Below, one piece after another: positions 7,811-18,286 of a stretch of DNA of 43,297 nucleotides. Source of the stretch: Verrucomicrobiota bacterium. Lineage in GTDB: Bacteria; Verrucomicrobiota; Verrucomicrobiia; Limisphaerales; UBA1096. Made by a program: the position numbers and the translations under genes. The notes beneath the pieces were generated by a model. The model searched no databases, had not been told where the DNA came from, and saw only the letters and a list, made by a program, of their open reading frames with translations. Where the stretch lies: positions 1 through 43,297 of the forward strand of contig JACNJE010000102.1 of assembly GCA_014382705.1 (NCBI GenBank). The letters run 5' to 3'. Within the stretch, counting starts at the first letter, position 1. Each line of letters starts with the position of its first letter.

Positions 7811-10000
7811 ATGAAACAGAACATCATCAAAACCACATGGATGGCGCTTGGCCTGTTGCTGGCCGGGACGCCGAGTGCGCTTGGCCAATGGCAGACCCAG
7901 TCGTTTGACCTGAAGCCGGGCTGGAACGCGATCTATCTGCACGTGGACGCTACGCATGCCACGATCGAGGCGCTGGCCGGCGGCTCGGCGGTGGAGGAGG
8001 TGTGGCTGTGGCAGCCGCGCCTGAGCACCGCGCAGTACGTGACCAACCCGGACGCGCCGTCGGACGCCAAGTCGCGCTGGGCCAGCTGGAAGGCCGGGCT
8101 GGGGGATGCCTCCTCCGTGCTCAAGCGGATGCCGGGCAACGCCGCCTACCTGGTGAAGCTGGGTGGGGAGGCGAACGTGACGTGGAACATCAAGGGCAAG
8201 CCGGTGCCGCCGCGTTACCAATGGACGACCAGCGGGCTGAACTTTCTCGGGGTGCCGTCGGTGGCGGCCAACCCGAAGAGCCTGGAGGATTATTTTGGTC
8301 AGGCCGGCGACCTGCTGCGGGTGACGGAGATCTTTGCCTACGGCGGTGGCACCCTCGGGACGGCCAACCCGGCGCAGGTGTACGGCCTGCGCACCACCTT
8401 GGCCAAGCGGGGGCAGGCGTTCTGGCTTCGGTCCGGGACCCGGTTCAACCGTTATTTCGGGCCGTTTGAGGCGCGGCTGCAATCCGGGACCGGGGCGCAT
8501 TTTGGCAGCCATGTCGCCGCCTTCCGCGTGCGGCTGCGCAACCTGACGGCGGCCGACCTGACCGTGTCGCTGGCCGGGGTGGCGTCGGAGACGCCGCCGG
8601 ACGACCAGGCGGCGATCACGGCCGCCGCGCCGGTGCTGGTGCGCGGCGCGCTGGACACGAGCACGCTGTCGTACGCGCTCGCGGCGCTGTCGGACGGGGC
8701 GCAGAGCTGGACGCTCAAGCCGCTTGGCCAGGCCGGCTCGGAGGTGGAGGTGGTGCTGGGGCTGGACCGCCCGGCGATGAACGGCGGCGCGGGGGCGTAC
8801 TACGCCAGCCTGCTGCGGTTCACCGATTCGCTGGGCCACTCGCAGGTGGACATCCCGGTGAGCGGCTCGGTGGCCTCCAACGAGGGGCTTTGGGTCGGGG
8901 ACGTGAACGTCACCCATGTGCGGAACACGATGAAGGCGGCCGATCCGAACAACCCGGCCCGCTCGATCAGCACGGACACGACCGATTTCGGGGCGGTGGC
9001 CAGCCCGTACCCGCTGCGGCTGATCCTGCACCGGGAAAGCTTTTCCGGCCTGCAGTCGGTCGATCCCGGCGTGACGGCGAGCGGCACGGCGGCACAGGGC
9101 GCTGGGGTCACGGTCGGGGTGAATGCCTTGTCGCAACCGCTCGCGACCGGGCGGGTGCTGCGGTTTTCCGGCGGCGGCACGCTGACGTTGACGGCGGATG
9201 CCCCTGTCGGGGTGACGGAATTGACCGGCGACCTGGCGGACGCCGACATCGCCGCCGATGAGACCGTGCCCGCCGGGGCGGCGCAGGGCAATGGCGTGAC
9301 GATCCCGGTGGCGGCCACGGCGCGGCCGCTGTACGCGGGCGAGACGTTGGCATTCAGCGGGGGCGGCCAGCTGGAGTTGACGGCGAACGCGCCGCTGAAC
9401 TCGACGTTGCTGACCGGGAACCTGACCGGGGCAGACGTGGCCACGGGGGAGACCGCCGGGGCGAACCGGCTCAAGCTGCTGCAGCGGGTGTACGTGGGGA
9501 CGCTGCCGGGGGATGTGTCCGGCGTGGCCACGAAGGAAAGTTTGCTCAAGGCCGGTTCGCTGGCCAACGCGCTGCGGATCAGCTCGATCCATTTGCCGGT
9601 GAGCGGCAGCAACCTGCCGTGGAACTGCGCCGGCGACCTGGTGCAGGGGCAGACCTTGACCACGACGGTGGAGATCGGGCATGGCGACCGGGGATCGAAC
9701 CCGTTCCTGCACGCCTACCACCCGGATCACGACAACCTGAGCGCCGATTTCAAAACCACCCAGCCGGTGGGGCGGGAGTCGTACCGGATCAAGCGGGAGA
9801 TCCAGCTGACATTCACCCCGCCCGGGAACGGGTTTGGCGAGCGAACGCGAACCGGCAAGCGGTTGGCCGGAACCTACGAGGAAACGATGACGCTGTACGG
9901 GCAGGCCTCGGACGGGGCGGCCAACGAGAAAAGCTACGCGATGAAGGGGGCGTTCGTGCTGAACCGGATCAGCGACATAGCCACGTTGACCATGGAATAG
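7811..10000 (+). CDS. Exported protein with GWN motif and two tandem beta repeats, unknown function
   Basis: 729 residues. ATG 7811 is chosen because it begins a clear signal peptide (MKQNIIKTTWMALGLLLAG...SALGQ) and sits in the shared ACCATGAAA context; the open frame to 7715 is repeat DNA. The mature protein opens with FDLKPGWNAIYLHVD, like the GWNLVSL/GWNLIGF segments in the ubiquitin-headed protein. Residues ~430-490 and ~491-553 form a tandem repeat, each with a FSGGG..LT.A core. Palindrome copies encode SALGQW (signal peptide) and TLAKRGQ. The end (FVLNRISDIATLTME) is ordinary. The giant gene follows 18-51 bp later, so the two are probably co-transcribed. No enzyme motif recognised; likely a secreted beta-rich structural protein. 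Confidence 0.7.
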   Translation: MKQNIIKTTWMALGLLLAGTPSALGQWQTQSFDLKPGWNAIYLHVDATHATIEALAGGSAVEEVWLWQPRLSTAQYVTNPDAPSDAKSRWASWKAGLGDASSVLKRMPGNAAYLVKLGGEANVTWNIKGKPVPPRYQWTTSGLNFLGVPSVAANPKSLEDYFGQAGDLLRVTEIFAYGGGTLGTANPAQVYGLRTTLAKRGQAFWLRSGTRFNRYFGPFEARLQSGTGAHFGSHVAAFRVRLRNLTAADLTVSLAGVASETPPDDQAAITAAAPVLVRGALDTSTLSYALAALSDGAQSWTLKPLGQAGSEVEVVLGLDRPAMNGGAGAYYASLLRFTDSLGHSQVDIPVSGSVASNEGLWVGDVNVTHVRNTMKAADPNNPARSISTDTTDFGAVASPYPLRLILHRESFSGLQSVDPGVTASGTAAQGAGVTVGVNALSQPLATGRVLRFSGGGTLTLTADAPVGVTELTGDLADADIAADETVPAGAAQGNGVTIPVAATARPLYAGETLAFSGGGQLELTANAPLNSTLLTGNLTGADVATGETAGANRLKLLQRVYVGTLPGDVSGVATKESLLKAGSLANALRISSIHLPVSGSNLPWNCAGDLVQGQTLTTTVEIGHGDRGSNPFLHAYHPDHDNLSADFKTTQPVGRESYRIKREIQLTFTPPGNGFGERTRTGKRLAGTYEETMTLYGQASDGAANEKSYAMKGAFVLNRISDIATLTME

Positions 10001-10051
10001 GCGGAAAGGAACGAGACGATGAAACCAGAAACGAATTTAAGGAACCAACAA

Positions 10052-13000
10052 ATGAAAACCTCAATCCACCACCGGAAGAACCGCCTGGGTGCCTTGCTCG
10101 GGATCGGCCTGCTGACGCTTGGCCAGGCGCTGGGGCAGACGCTGCCGCTCGAGATTCATCAGAACAAGACGAAATACAATTACCAGTCCGCCAGTGGGGT
10201 GCCGTTGTCCACGACGGCCAACGACCCGGCCGGGTCGGACGGGCGCGCGCCGACCGGCACGGAGCAGCAGGGGGCGAACCTGACGATCAACCCGCCCACC
10301 GCCAACCAGTTTGGCGCACTCCTGTCGTGGGGCGCCGTGGCGGCGCCGGCAACCCCGGGCACGGTGGCCTCCCCGAATATCAACGAGATCGGCGGGAGCA
10401 CCACCTACGCCGGAAACGCGGCAAACCTTGGCGTGCCCCACGGGGGCACCGGCACGGCGCGCGTGGTGCTCCAGCGGGCGCAGGTGGGGGCGCCGTTCCT
10501 GAACCGGCCGGTGTCGTTTTTGTTTGGCGGCATTATCTCACCCCCGGAGGAGAATGAGGATGGCAACAAGCTGGAGGACTCGGTTCTGCCCAGCAGTTAC
10601 TGGCTGGGGGAACCGCATCTGCTGGCCGCGGAGACCAATGCCGGGCACACGGCCAAGGGCTATTATTACAGCCCGCACGCGCGTTCGGTGTTTGCGATTC
10701 AGCCCGGCCCGGTGGAGATCATCTGGCGCAAGGCGACCCCGTACGAAGGCACGCCAAACGACAGCGGGGACGCCACCATGTGGTACCAGTCGGGTGGCAA
10801 CTTTTTTCGGCTGTACAAGAAACGATACATCGTCTCCGGCAGTGCGGCCAAGGCGCCGAGGAAAATCTACTGGAACCAGGCCGGCTACATCGGCCCGCAG
10901 GTGAACATCCCGGCGTCGCGGATTGGTAAGCTGGAGATTGTCTATAACAGCAGTTTTCCCGAGCGCGTGGCCAAGGAGAATGGCATTCCCGCCAACGAGA
11001 GCGGAGCGGAGTCGAGCGGGGGGGGGATCAACATCCCGACCGAGGGGGGGAACGTCACCGTTCCTGGCGGCGGCGAAACGGTTTACACAAAAACCTTGTG
11101 GCATCAGCGGGACGCACTGATGGCGTTGAACGCCGAGGGGCGCGTGTTCGTGGAGTTGCTGGGGGATTTGCGCGAGGACGGGAACTCCCGTTATCACCTT
11201 GGCTTTGAGATCGTGGATGTATTCAAGCATTCCACGCCGGCGGACGTGACCGTCGAGCTGGGCGACCGTGTCACCGCTTGGCCTCCTGCGGAAAACAAGG
11301 ACGACTCGCACTTGCATCCGCAGCCTAACCTACAGATGAGCGGGGATTCGTTTGTTTTTCAATCTGGAGGTCAGCAAATCAAGTACCACGCTGTCCGGGA
11401 GACCAAGAACCTGAACGACTACCAGGTTCACTGGATGGAATCAGGGCAGGAGGGGATCCTGTGGCCGTCGCGGCATGTCCGCTACAAGTTCGTCTGGCCG
11501 GACAACCCGGCCCGGTACAGTCATTACGTCCGCCCGGCCGCAGCCAACAATCTGGAGGCCAGCCTGACGGCGGTGCCGATGCCGGTGGAAAATACCCCGA
11601 CCATCCAGTACCAGGATCCGATGGACGGGGAGCGGGCCTTTTTCACGGACAACTTCGGCTTTTACACGATCCTCGACGTCAACTACCCGGCGCACCGCAC
11701 CCTGCTGCGTTTCAGTGCCGGGGGGGAGGTCTATTTCGAGCGTGTGTTCTCCTGGCTGGACCAGAGTGTGAAGGCCGGAACGATCGCGACGTCCGCTCTG
11801 GGCGCCAAGACCTGGGTGCCGTCGCGCGCCCTCAAGATCTGGGGCAATGCCGCCGGGACGGCGACCGGCCTGACGTACAATGCCGCCGCCACGGATGCCA
11901 ACGGCGATGCCGCCCCGGTCACTCAACTGTCCAGCGGATTTCTCGACAGCACCCAATTGAACGCGCCAAGACATGTCACCCAGACGGTCAACGTCGGGGA
12001 CCGGATCAACGCCCCAACGAGTGAACTGGGCAGCGGTGGTGCCGACTACTGGGCCGGATACATTCTCAAGGCGGCTGGGACGGCCTTCAACCCGAACGCC
12101 TATGTGGATCCCCTCAGCCACGGTTTCGAGAAGGCTAACAAGGGGGCGATCATTCCGGTCAATGCCGCCCCGGGTAACAATGTCCTGGAGGTTTATTGGT
12201 ACCGGAAAAACAGTGCCGACCCGGTCAAGGGGTTCAAGCCGATCTATTGGCCGTCGATCCTGGGCCGGTACACGATCGCCTGGCCGACGGCACCGAAGGA
12301 AATAATCCTGGCCAGCAACGCGGGAAGCGGGGAATTGACCAGCCTGCAGGCCAAGGGGAGTATCTACGTCCAGAACACCCCAGGCGCGGAGGGGTACAAC
12401 CCCAACGAGGAACATGCCCTGATGCTGGCCGGCCGGGCTTACGCGCTGCGGGACGACCTGAACAGCACCAGCGGAACCGGTTACTCCTCCCACCCGTTTG
12501 TTCTGCTCGAGTTCACGGAGGCGGATGGCCGGCCGGCCATGAGCGCCTTTCAGGTGTTGCGCGACGATCCGGGCAACCGGATCGTGTTCGATTACATCAC
12601 CGAGGCCGGCAAGATTCTTCAGGCCCCGATGCCGCTGCCGTTGCTGGCCAAGCCCAGGGACGGCTCGCGAAACTTCAACACGGAGCCGCCCGTCACGGGA
12701 ACGGACGGCGATAGGCCGACGAACAGTTCGGGAACCCAGGTGGACGCGACCGGGTCGTATGCCCATTACAATGCGTTTACCTACGAGGACCGCAAGGGCA
12801 ACCATTGGGTTTACCGCGGCCTGCACGCCGGGCCGCCGGCACTCGAGGCGGGAACCTACACGGGGGACGGGGACGGGGACGGCCCCCTTTGCCATCCCGC
12901 CCACCCGGGCGCCCAGGCGAACGAGGCGGTCCGCCACCACAACCCCGCCCCCCCGCCGGGGGCCCCGCTTGGAGGTTTCCCCCCCCCCCCCCCACCGCCC

Positions 13001-16000
13001 CCGGACTGGCTGAAGATCAACGGGCTGACCCTTTCCGGCACGCCGGCCGGCGCGGACACCGCCAGCCTGAGCCTGGATCTGGGGGTCGCGCCGCTGGACG
13101 GATCGGCCTCGGTGACCAAGACCTTGGCCATCACGGTGAGTGCCGACAGCGGGGATACCGCGCTTGGCCAAGCGCCGATGAGCCTCTCCTACACGGTGGG
13201 GAACGTGACCCAAAACCTGGGGGACCGCCCGCCCGCGCTCGCGGAGGCGCCGAGCCCGGCGAACAGTTTCAAGATGCGTTTTTACTACAAGACGCTGGCC
13301 GGGTTCGCCTGGCCGGGCGAGGCCTCCCCGCCGCCGGTCGGCAGCATCGTGCCGTACCTGAGGCCAAAAGACGGTTCCGGCGGGTTTACCGGTGAAGCCA
13401 CCAACCGGGACACGACCGCCCTGGAGATTGTGTACCGCCCGGTTTGGCCGGCCGACACGCCGGTGCTGAACCTCAGCGAGACCTTGACCGACGCGAAGAA
13501 GGGGCTGCCGGCCGTGCGGGGGCAGGCGAGCCTGCGGGTGCTGTACCAGCAGTCGATCGCGAAGTCCGTCGACTCGGGGGGCAACGCAGCCAGCGTGATC
13601 CTGCACGACCCGACCCGGGAGAAGTCGTATCCGCTTGGCCAAGCGGCCACCGATCTGCAGTCGATACCGGCCTCGGTCAACACCTCTGCCTACCAGGGGA
13701 AGACGTATTTCCCCAACCTGCCGCCGTACCTGTCCCAGCGCCTGTTTTTCGACCCCAACCGGGGAACCAAGGGCGCCCTGGTGTTTCAGGGCAAGTTTGT
13801 GGACGAGGTGGTCGGGGAGGATTACCTGCTGCTGAACGTGCTCAGCGGCACGGAGCTGGCCTTGGCCAAGGGGTTGTGCCCGGCCGGGGACGACAACAAG
13901 GGCAAATGGGATGCTGCAGTCGCCGGCTTGGCCACCTCGGTGCAGACGTTTTACGAGCCGAGTGCGACGCCGGGGAAATGGGTGGCCAACACCGGCAATT
14001 CGCAGGTTGCCGCCTCGGATACCGTGGCGGGTGACGCCGCCCCGGGGGCGGTCACCGTCGGCATCGGCGCCCTGGCCGGGGTGGTTCATGACGACACGGC
14101 GGTCGATTCCTACGCCTTGAGCGCCAGCGGCCCGGGCACCGGCTACGTCACCCTCATCAGTAACGACGGCAACGATCCCGGCAAGGCCGGGTTGCCGGTC
14201 AGCGTGCACATCCTCCGGGTGGGGCAGCCGATGTACCGCGGGGAAATCAAGGTGCTGTATTCCAGCAACCCGCTCGACGAGCAGGTGACCTTCCAGCACA
14301 CGGCCGACCTCGGCGGGAAGCATGCCGACTTCGAGTACGAGTGGCTGATCCAGCCGCCGGTCGATGGGGCTTCGCCCAAGGTATATTACGCCGACAGCGA
14401 CAGCAGTTACGACGCTGCCAACCCGAAGGCGCTGGCGGCCGGCTGGACGTTGCTCGACAACGGCAGCGGGGCCGGCATCCACCGCTACACCCTCGGGGGC
14501 AGCGGCATCCAGACCTTGAGCGACAATTACATCATCATGCGCTACCGCCCGACCCGGACCACCCACCCGGGGTTTGGGGACACCGACGGTGACGGGTCGC
14601 TCAGTAACGCCGAGACGGAGGCCGCCTGGTCCGAGTGGACCGTGCCGCAACTGGCGGAGGGCTGGATCAAGCGGGTGCTGGCCGGGATCAACCCATTTAA
14701 CCAGCGGACGACCGACATGTTCAGCAACAGCGTCAACACGCAGGGCAGCATTCTCACCTCGGCCGGCAAACGGTGGGAGGGGAACATTGCGCTGAACCTG
14801 GAGAGCATCAACGACCACGGCCTGATCTCCATCTACGAGACCGTCCTGAACCGGGGGAAGGACCTGAGTATCGAGGCCAGCCCGGGAATCGATTACGGGC
14901 CGGCCAACGACGCCCTGCTGCTGGCGGCCGGGTATCTTAACGACCTGTACATGATGGTGGGCAACGAGGCCTACGCCGACGCCGCGAATCCCACCATCGG
15001 CATCGGGACCAAGGATCGAACCTACGGGGATGTCGCCACGGCGTTGTTTGCCTTCAAGGGGCAGATGGCCACCCTGCTGGAGGAGGAACTGGGCCTGTTG
15101 CGCGGCCGGGACGACTTCATGCAGCCCGGCGTCGAGACCGGCCCGGTCTACAACCGCCTGTTCTGGAACTACACGCGCGGCATCGACTCCGGCGAGGTGA
15201 TCTACGCGCTGAACTACAACATCCAGGAGGACCAGGGCGAGGAACTGGACGGCAGCATCAACGCCGCCGACGCAGCACGGATGTACCCGCAGGGACACGG
15301 CGATGCCTACGGCCATTACCTGACCGCCTTGAAGGGGTATTACAAGCTGCTCACCGACGCCGACTTCACCTGGGCGCCCCGAACCGAGGCCGTGACGGTG
15401 CTCGGCAAGCCGGTGCAGGTGGATTACATGGACGAGCGTAAATTCGCCGCCGCCGCCGCCGCCCTAGCGCGGACCGGGCAGCAGGTGTTCGACCTCACGT
15501 GGCGCAAGGATTACACGCCGGACGATGCCTCCGGCTGGGGGCACTTCACCCAGACCCGCGCCAACGACCGCCGCACCCACAGCGACGGGGCCGCTACCGC
15601 GAAATCCACCCGGCATTGGGGGATGGACCATTGGGCGGCCCGCACCGGGATCGGCACGATGGTCAACTGGGTGGTCGGCAACGCCATGCTGCCTGCCGAG
15701 GACACCGATCCCAGCCATGAAGGCATTCAGAAGATCGACCGGACCACCGTGCCGGAGTTGCAGGAACTGGCGGCCGTGGCAACCAGCCTGCAGATCAGTC
15801 TCGACAACGCCGAGGCCGGGCTCAATCCGCTCGGGCTGCCCGAGGACGGCATCGCCTTTGACATCGACCCGGATGAAATCCAGGCCGACACGCACTTCGA
15901 CCAGATCTACGGCCGGGCCACCCGCACGCTGGGCAACGCCATGGCGGCGTTCGATGACGCCAAGGATGTCACCCGCATGATGCGTTCCGAGGAGGACTCG

Positions 16001-18286
16001 ATCAACGAGTTCCAGGCCCAGGTGGCCATGCAGGAACTGGCCTACACCCACCAGTTGATCGAGCTGTACGGCACGCCGTATTCCGACGACATCGGCGTGG
16101 GCAAAACCTACAAGCAGGGCTACACCGGCCCGGATCTGCTCCATTACAACTACGTGGACGACGACGAGTTGACCGCCGCCTCGACCGCCGCCGGCGTCGG
16201 CGCGGTGCTCAACCCGAGGGAGACCCTGAGCGTCCGGCTCGACGTGCAGAATGTCCCGACAACTTGGGATGCAACGGGACAGACCTCGATCTCTGGTCTC
16301 TCTGTAGTCGCCCTGGATGCGTCGACTTACGCGAAGGGAAGCCATTACATCACCTACGAACTGGGACCGCACGGGTTCTTCTCCAAGCCGGCCACTTGGG
16401 CCGGCCGGAGAGAATCTCCGGGGAAAATTCAGAGTGCGATTTCCCAAATAATCAAAGCGAGAAATGCGGCTCAAGACGCGTTGGGCAACCACGAGTGGTT
16501 TAAGTATATGTTGGATCGACAACTTAAACTTTTTAAGGCTCAGAATGATACCAATGATTTGATTCGTGTACAGAAATCTAATATCGCTGACATGAACAGG
16601 GACACCAACAACACCATCTTGGCATTGGAAACCAGTATCGCCGTTGCGGAGTTGTTAAAGGAACTTGCCGATGACACGTTCGAAATCATGGATGCAGGCA
16701 CTCCCGATAACGTTATCTTCGGTTTCTCCAATGGCGGTAACTTCATGAAGGTAATCAAGGCTGTTTTTGGTGCGGGCAAGCTGGTCACAAAAGCGGCTCT
16801 CAATACGGGTATCACCACCATGTCTGGTGTTGCCGGTAATTTGGCGAATAAAAATGACGATGCCGTAGCCAGAATCGAGCTTGGCCCCATCGGCGACGCT
16901 GAATGGAACATGGGACGCAAGGAAGTCGTTCTGGAATTGGAGAATGCCTTCAACGACTTGAGGGGCAATTTCACCGTCATCAACCAGCGTTTGGTGGAGT
17001 TGGCCGAAGCCAAGGATAATCTGCTGACCCTCGTCGCCGAGGGGAACCGTGTCCAGAAGGAGCGCGAGATCTTCCGGCAGCGGGCCTCCGCGGTGGTGCA
17101 GGGCTTCCGCACCCGCGACGCGGCGTTCCGCATCTTCCGCAACGAGAAACTGGAACGGTACAAGACCCTGTACGACCTCTCGGCCCGCTACGCCTATCTC
17201 GCCGCCAAGGCGTACGACTACGAGACCGGCCTGCTGCACACCGACCAGGGCAAGGCGTTCCTGAGCCGGATCGTCCAATCCCGTTCGCTGGGCGTGGTCA
17301 AGGACGGCCAGCCGCAGTACGCCGGCAGCAACACCGGCGACCCGGGCCTCTCCAGCGTGCTGGCGGAGATGAACACCGACTGGAGCGTGCTCAAGGGCCG
17401 GCTCGGGTTCAACAACCCGGATACCTACGGCACGACCGTGTCGATGCGGAACGAGCAGTACCGCGTCCTGCCCGGGGCCGACGGTGCCGACAACTGGCGC
17501 GACGTGCTCGAGAACGCCCGCGTGGCCGATTTGCGCGGCGACGCCGACGTGCGCCGGCACTGCATGCAGATCGACAATGGCGATGGCCTGCCGGTGCCGG
17601 GATTCGTCATCGAGTTCAGCACGGTGATCACCGACGGCCTGAACCTGTTCGGCAAGCCGCTGGCGCCGGCGGACAGTTACTTCAGCCCCAGCTCTTTCGC
17701 CAACAAGATCCACGCCGTTGGCATCGCCTTTGACGGCTACAAGGGCATCACCGATCCCAACAGCAACGGCTCCGGCGTTGCCGGGGCCGGGGGTGACTCC
17801 CCGGCATCACCCGGCGGCGGGTTCCTCGATCCCAAGGGCCTCTCGGCTACGCCGTACGTCTACCTGGTCCCGGTCGGGCTGGATTCCATGCGCAGTCCGC
17901 CGCTCGGCGACGCCAGCGTGGTTCGCACCTGGAACGTGCAGGACGTCGCCGTGCCGCTGCCGTTCAACATCGGCGCCTCCGAGTTGAGCACCAAGAAACT
18001 GTGGCAGTCGGCCGACTCGCTCAGCGAGGACCTGTTCAGCGTGCGGAAGCACCAGGCGTTCCGCGCGGTCTCCTCGGCCGGGGTGTTCAAGGACAATCCG
18101 AACTTCCTGCCGGACAATTACACCAACAACCGGCTGATCGGCCGCTCGGTCTGGAACAGCAAATGGAAGCTGGTCATCCCGGGCCGGGCGTTGCTCAACG
18201 ACCCGGACGAGGGCCTCGACCGGTTCATCCAGACGGTGAGGGATATCCAGGTTCATTTCCGGACCTACTCGTACTCCGGGAATTGA
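10052..18286 (+). CDS. Giant exported protein (2744 residues), unknown function
   Basis: Starts at ATG 10052 (AAGGA 9 nt upstream) with a signal peptide MKTSIHHRKNRLGALLGIG...ALGQ; ATG 10019, also preceded by AAAGGA, would add 11 residues. Visible regions: beta-rich N-terminal half; a proline-rich linker near residue 970-985 over a poly-C tract; LTLSGTPAGAD-type Ig-like strands after it; a Ca-loop DTDGDGSLSNAE near 1510; a mostly helical second half with a predicted coiled-coil stretch from ~2100 to 2400; and an end reading WKLVIPGRALL...VRDIQVHFRTYSYSG, faintly like the C-terminus of large Tc-type toxins, a resemblance I do not trust without a search. Bases ~16260-16900 are AT-richer than the rest. 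No catalytic motif found. Probably translated with the preceding gene and secreted or surface-attached. Confidence 0.75.
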   Translation: MKTSIHHRKNRLGALLGIGLLTLGQALGQTLPLEIHQNKTKYNYQSASGVPLSTTANDPAGSDGRAPTGTEQQGANLTINPPTANQFGALLSWGAVAAPATPGTVASPNINEIGGSTTYAGNAANLGVPHGGTGTARVVLQRAQVGAPFLNRPVSFLFGGIISPPEENEDGNKLEDSVLPSSYWLGEPHLLAAETNAGHTAKGYYYSPHARSVFAIQPGPVEIIWRKATPYEGTPNDSGDATMWYQSGGNFFRLYKKRYIVSGSAAKAPRKIYWNQAGYIGPQVNIPASRIGKLEIVYNSSFPERVAKENGIPANESGAESSGGGINIPTEGGNVTVPGGGETVYTKTLWHQRDALMALNAEGRVFVELLGDLREDGNSRYHLGFEIVDVFKHSTPADVTVELGDRVTAWPPAENKDDSHLHPQPNLQMSGDSFVFQSGGQQIKYHAVRETKNLNDYQVHWMESGQEGILWPSRHVRYKFVWPDNPARYSHYVRPAAANNLEASLTAVPMPVENTPTIQYQDPMDGERAFFTDNFGFYTILDVNYPAHRTLLRFSAGGEVYFERVFSWLDQSVKAGTIATSALGAKTWVPSRALKIWGNAAGTATGLTYNAAATDANGDAAPVTQLSSGFLDSTQLNAPRHVTQTVNVGDRINAPTSELGSGGADYWAGYILKAAGTAFNPNAYVDPLSHGFEKANKGAIIPVNAAPGNNVLEVYWYRKNSADPVKGFKPIYWPSILGRYTIAWPTAPKEIILASNAGSGELTSLQAKGSIYVQNTPGAEGYNPNEEHALMLAGRAYALRDDLNSTSGTGYSSHPFVLLEFTEADGRPAMSAFQVLRDDPGNRIVFDYITEAGKILQAPMPLPLLAKPRDGSRNFNTEPPVTGTDGDRPTNSSGTQVDATGSYAHYNAFTYEDRKGNHWVYRGLHAGPPALEAGTYTGDGDGDGPLCHPAHPGAQANEAVRHHNPAPPPGAPLGGFPPPPPPPPDWLKINGLTLSGTPAGADTASLSLDLGVAPLDGSASVTKTLAITVSADSGDTALGQAPMSLSYTVGNVTQNLGDRPPALAEAPSPANSFKMRFYYKTLAGFAWPGEASPPPVGSIVPYLRPKDGSGGFTGEATNRDTTALEIVYRPVWPADTPVLNLSETLTDAKKGLPAVRGQASLRVLYQQSIAKSVDSGGNAASVILHDPTREKSYPLGQAATDLQSIPASVNTSAYQGKTYFPNLPPYLSQRLFFDPNRGTKGALVFQGKFVDEVVGEDYLLLNVLSGTELALAKGLCPAGDDNKGKWDAAVAGLATSVQTFYEPSATPGKWVANTGNSQVAASDTVAGDAAPGAVTVGIGALAGVVHDDTAVDSYALSASGPGTGYVTLISNDGNDPGKAGLPVSVHILRVGQPMYRGEIKVLYSSNPLDEQVTFQHTADLGGKHADFEYEWLIQPPVDGASPKVYYADSDSSYDAANPKALAAGWTLLDNGSGAGIHRYTLGGSGIQTLSDNYIIMRYRPTRTTHPGFGDTDGDGSLSNAETEAAWSEWTVPQLAEGWIKRVLAGINPFNQRTTDMFSNSVNTQGSILTSAGKRWEGNIALNLESINDHGLISIYETVLNRGKDLSIEASPGIDYGPANDALLLAAGYLNDLYMMVGNEAYADAANPTIGIGTKDRTYGDVATALFAFKGQMATLLEEELGLLRGRDDFMQPGVETGPVYNRLFWNYTRGIDSGEVIYALNYNIQEDQGEELDGSINAADAARMYPQGHGDAYGHYLTALKGYYKLLTDADFTWAPRTEAVTVLGKPVQVDYMDERKFAAAAAALARTGQQVFDLTWRKDYTPDDASGWGHFTQTRANDRRTHSDGAATAKSTRHWGMDHWAARTGIGTMVNWVVGNAMLPAEDTDPSHEGIQKIDRTTVPELQELAAVATSLQISLDNAEAGLNPLGLPEDGIAFDIDPDEIQADTHFDQIYGRATRTLGNAMAAFDDAKDVTRMMRSEEDSINEFQAQVAMQELAYTHQLIELYGTPYSDDIGVGKTYKQGYTGPDLLHYNYVDDDELTAASTAAGVGAVLNPRETLSVRLDVQNVPTTWDATGQTSISGLSVVALDASTYAKGSHYITYELGPHGFFSKPATWAGRRESPGKIQSAISQIIKARNAAQDALGNHEWFKYMLDRQLKLFKAQNDTNDLIRVQKSNIADMNRDTNNTILALETSIAVAELLKELADDTFEIMDAGTPDNVIFGFSNGGNFMKVIKAVFGAGKLVTKAALNTGITTMSGVAGNLANKNDDAVARIELGPIGDAEWNMGRKEVVLELENAFNDLRGNFTVINQRLVELAEAKDNLLTLVAEGNRVQKEREIFRQRASAVVQGFRTRDAAFRIFRNEKLERYKTLYDLSARYAYLAAKAYDYETGLLHTDQGKAFLSRIVQSRSLGVVKDGQPQYAGSNTGDPGLSSVLAEMNTDWSVLKGRLGFNNPDTYGTTVSMRNEQYRVLPGADGADNWRDVLENARVADLRGDADVRRHCMQIDNGDGLPVPGFVIEFSTVITDGLNLFGKPLAPADSYFSPSSFANKIHAVGIAFDGYKGITDPNSNGSGVAGAGGDSPASPGGGFLDPKGLSATPYVYLVPVGLDSMRSPPLGDASVVRTWNVQDVAVPLPFNIGASELSTKKLWQSADSLSEDLFSVRKHQAFRAVSSAGVFKDNPNFLPDNYTNNRLIGRSVWNSKWKLVIPGRALLNDPDEGLDRFIQTVRDIQVHFRTYSYSGN
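12870..13012 (+). repeat. Low-complexity tract with 15-base poly-C run
   Basis: Inside the giant gene, GGGGAC is repeated three times (about 12874-12891) and a run of 15 C lies at 12979-12993. The translation (HPAHPGAQANEAVRHHNPAP, then a proline run) is unlike the surrounding beta-rich sequence. The frame stays open, but a one-base slip in the C run would truncate the protein. It could be a phase-variation tract or a sequencing/assembly error. Confidence 0.7.

Noticed and set aside
7634..9730. 698-codon minus-strand open frame across the 729-residue protein gene
   Set aside because: Arginine- and proline-rich antisense shadow whose end reads repeat DNA (FIRRFRRGTQLFFLDL); the plus-strand gene has a signal peptide.
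11441..15316. 1291-codon open frame on the minus strand inside the giant gene
   Set aside because: It mirrors a high-G+C coding strand, has no signal or domain features, and is rich in R, G, H and V as antisense frames are. The plus frame has a leader, Ca-loop and a complete length.
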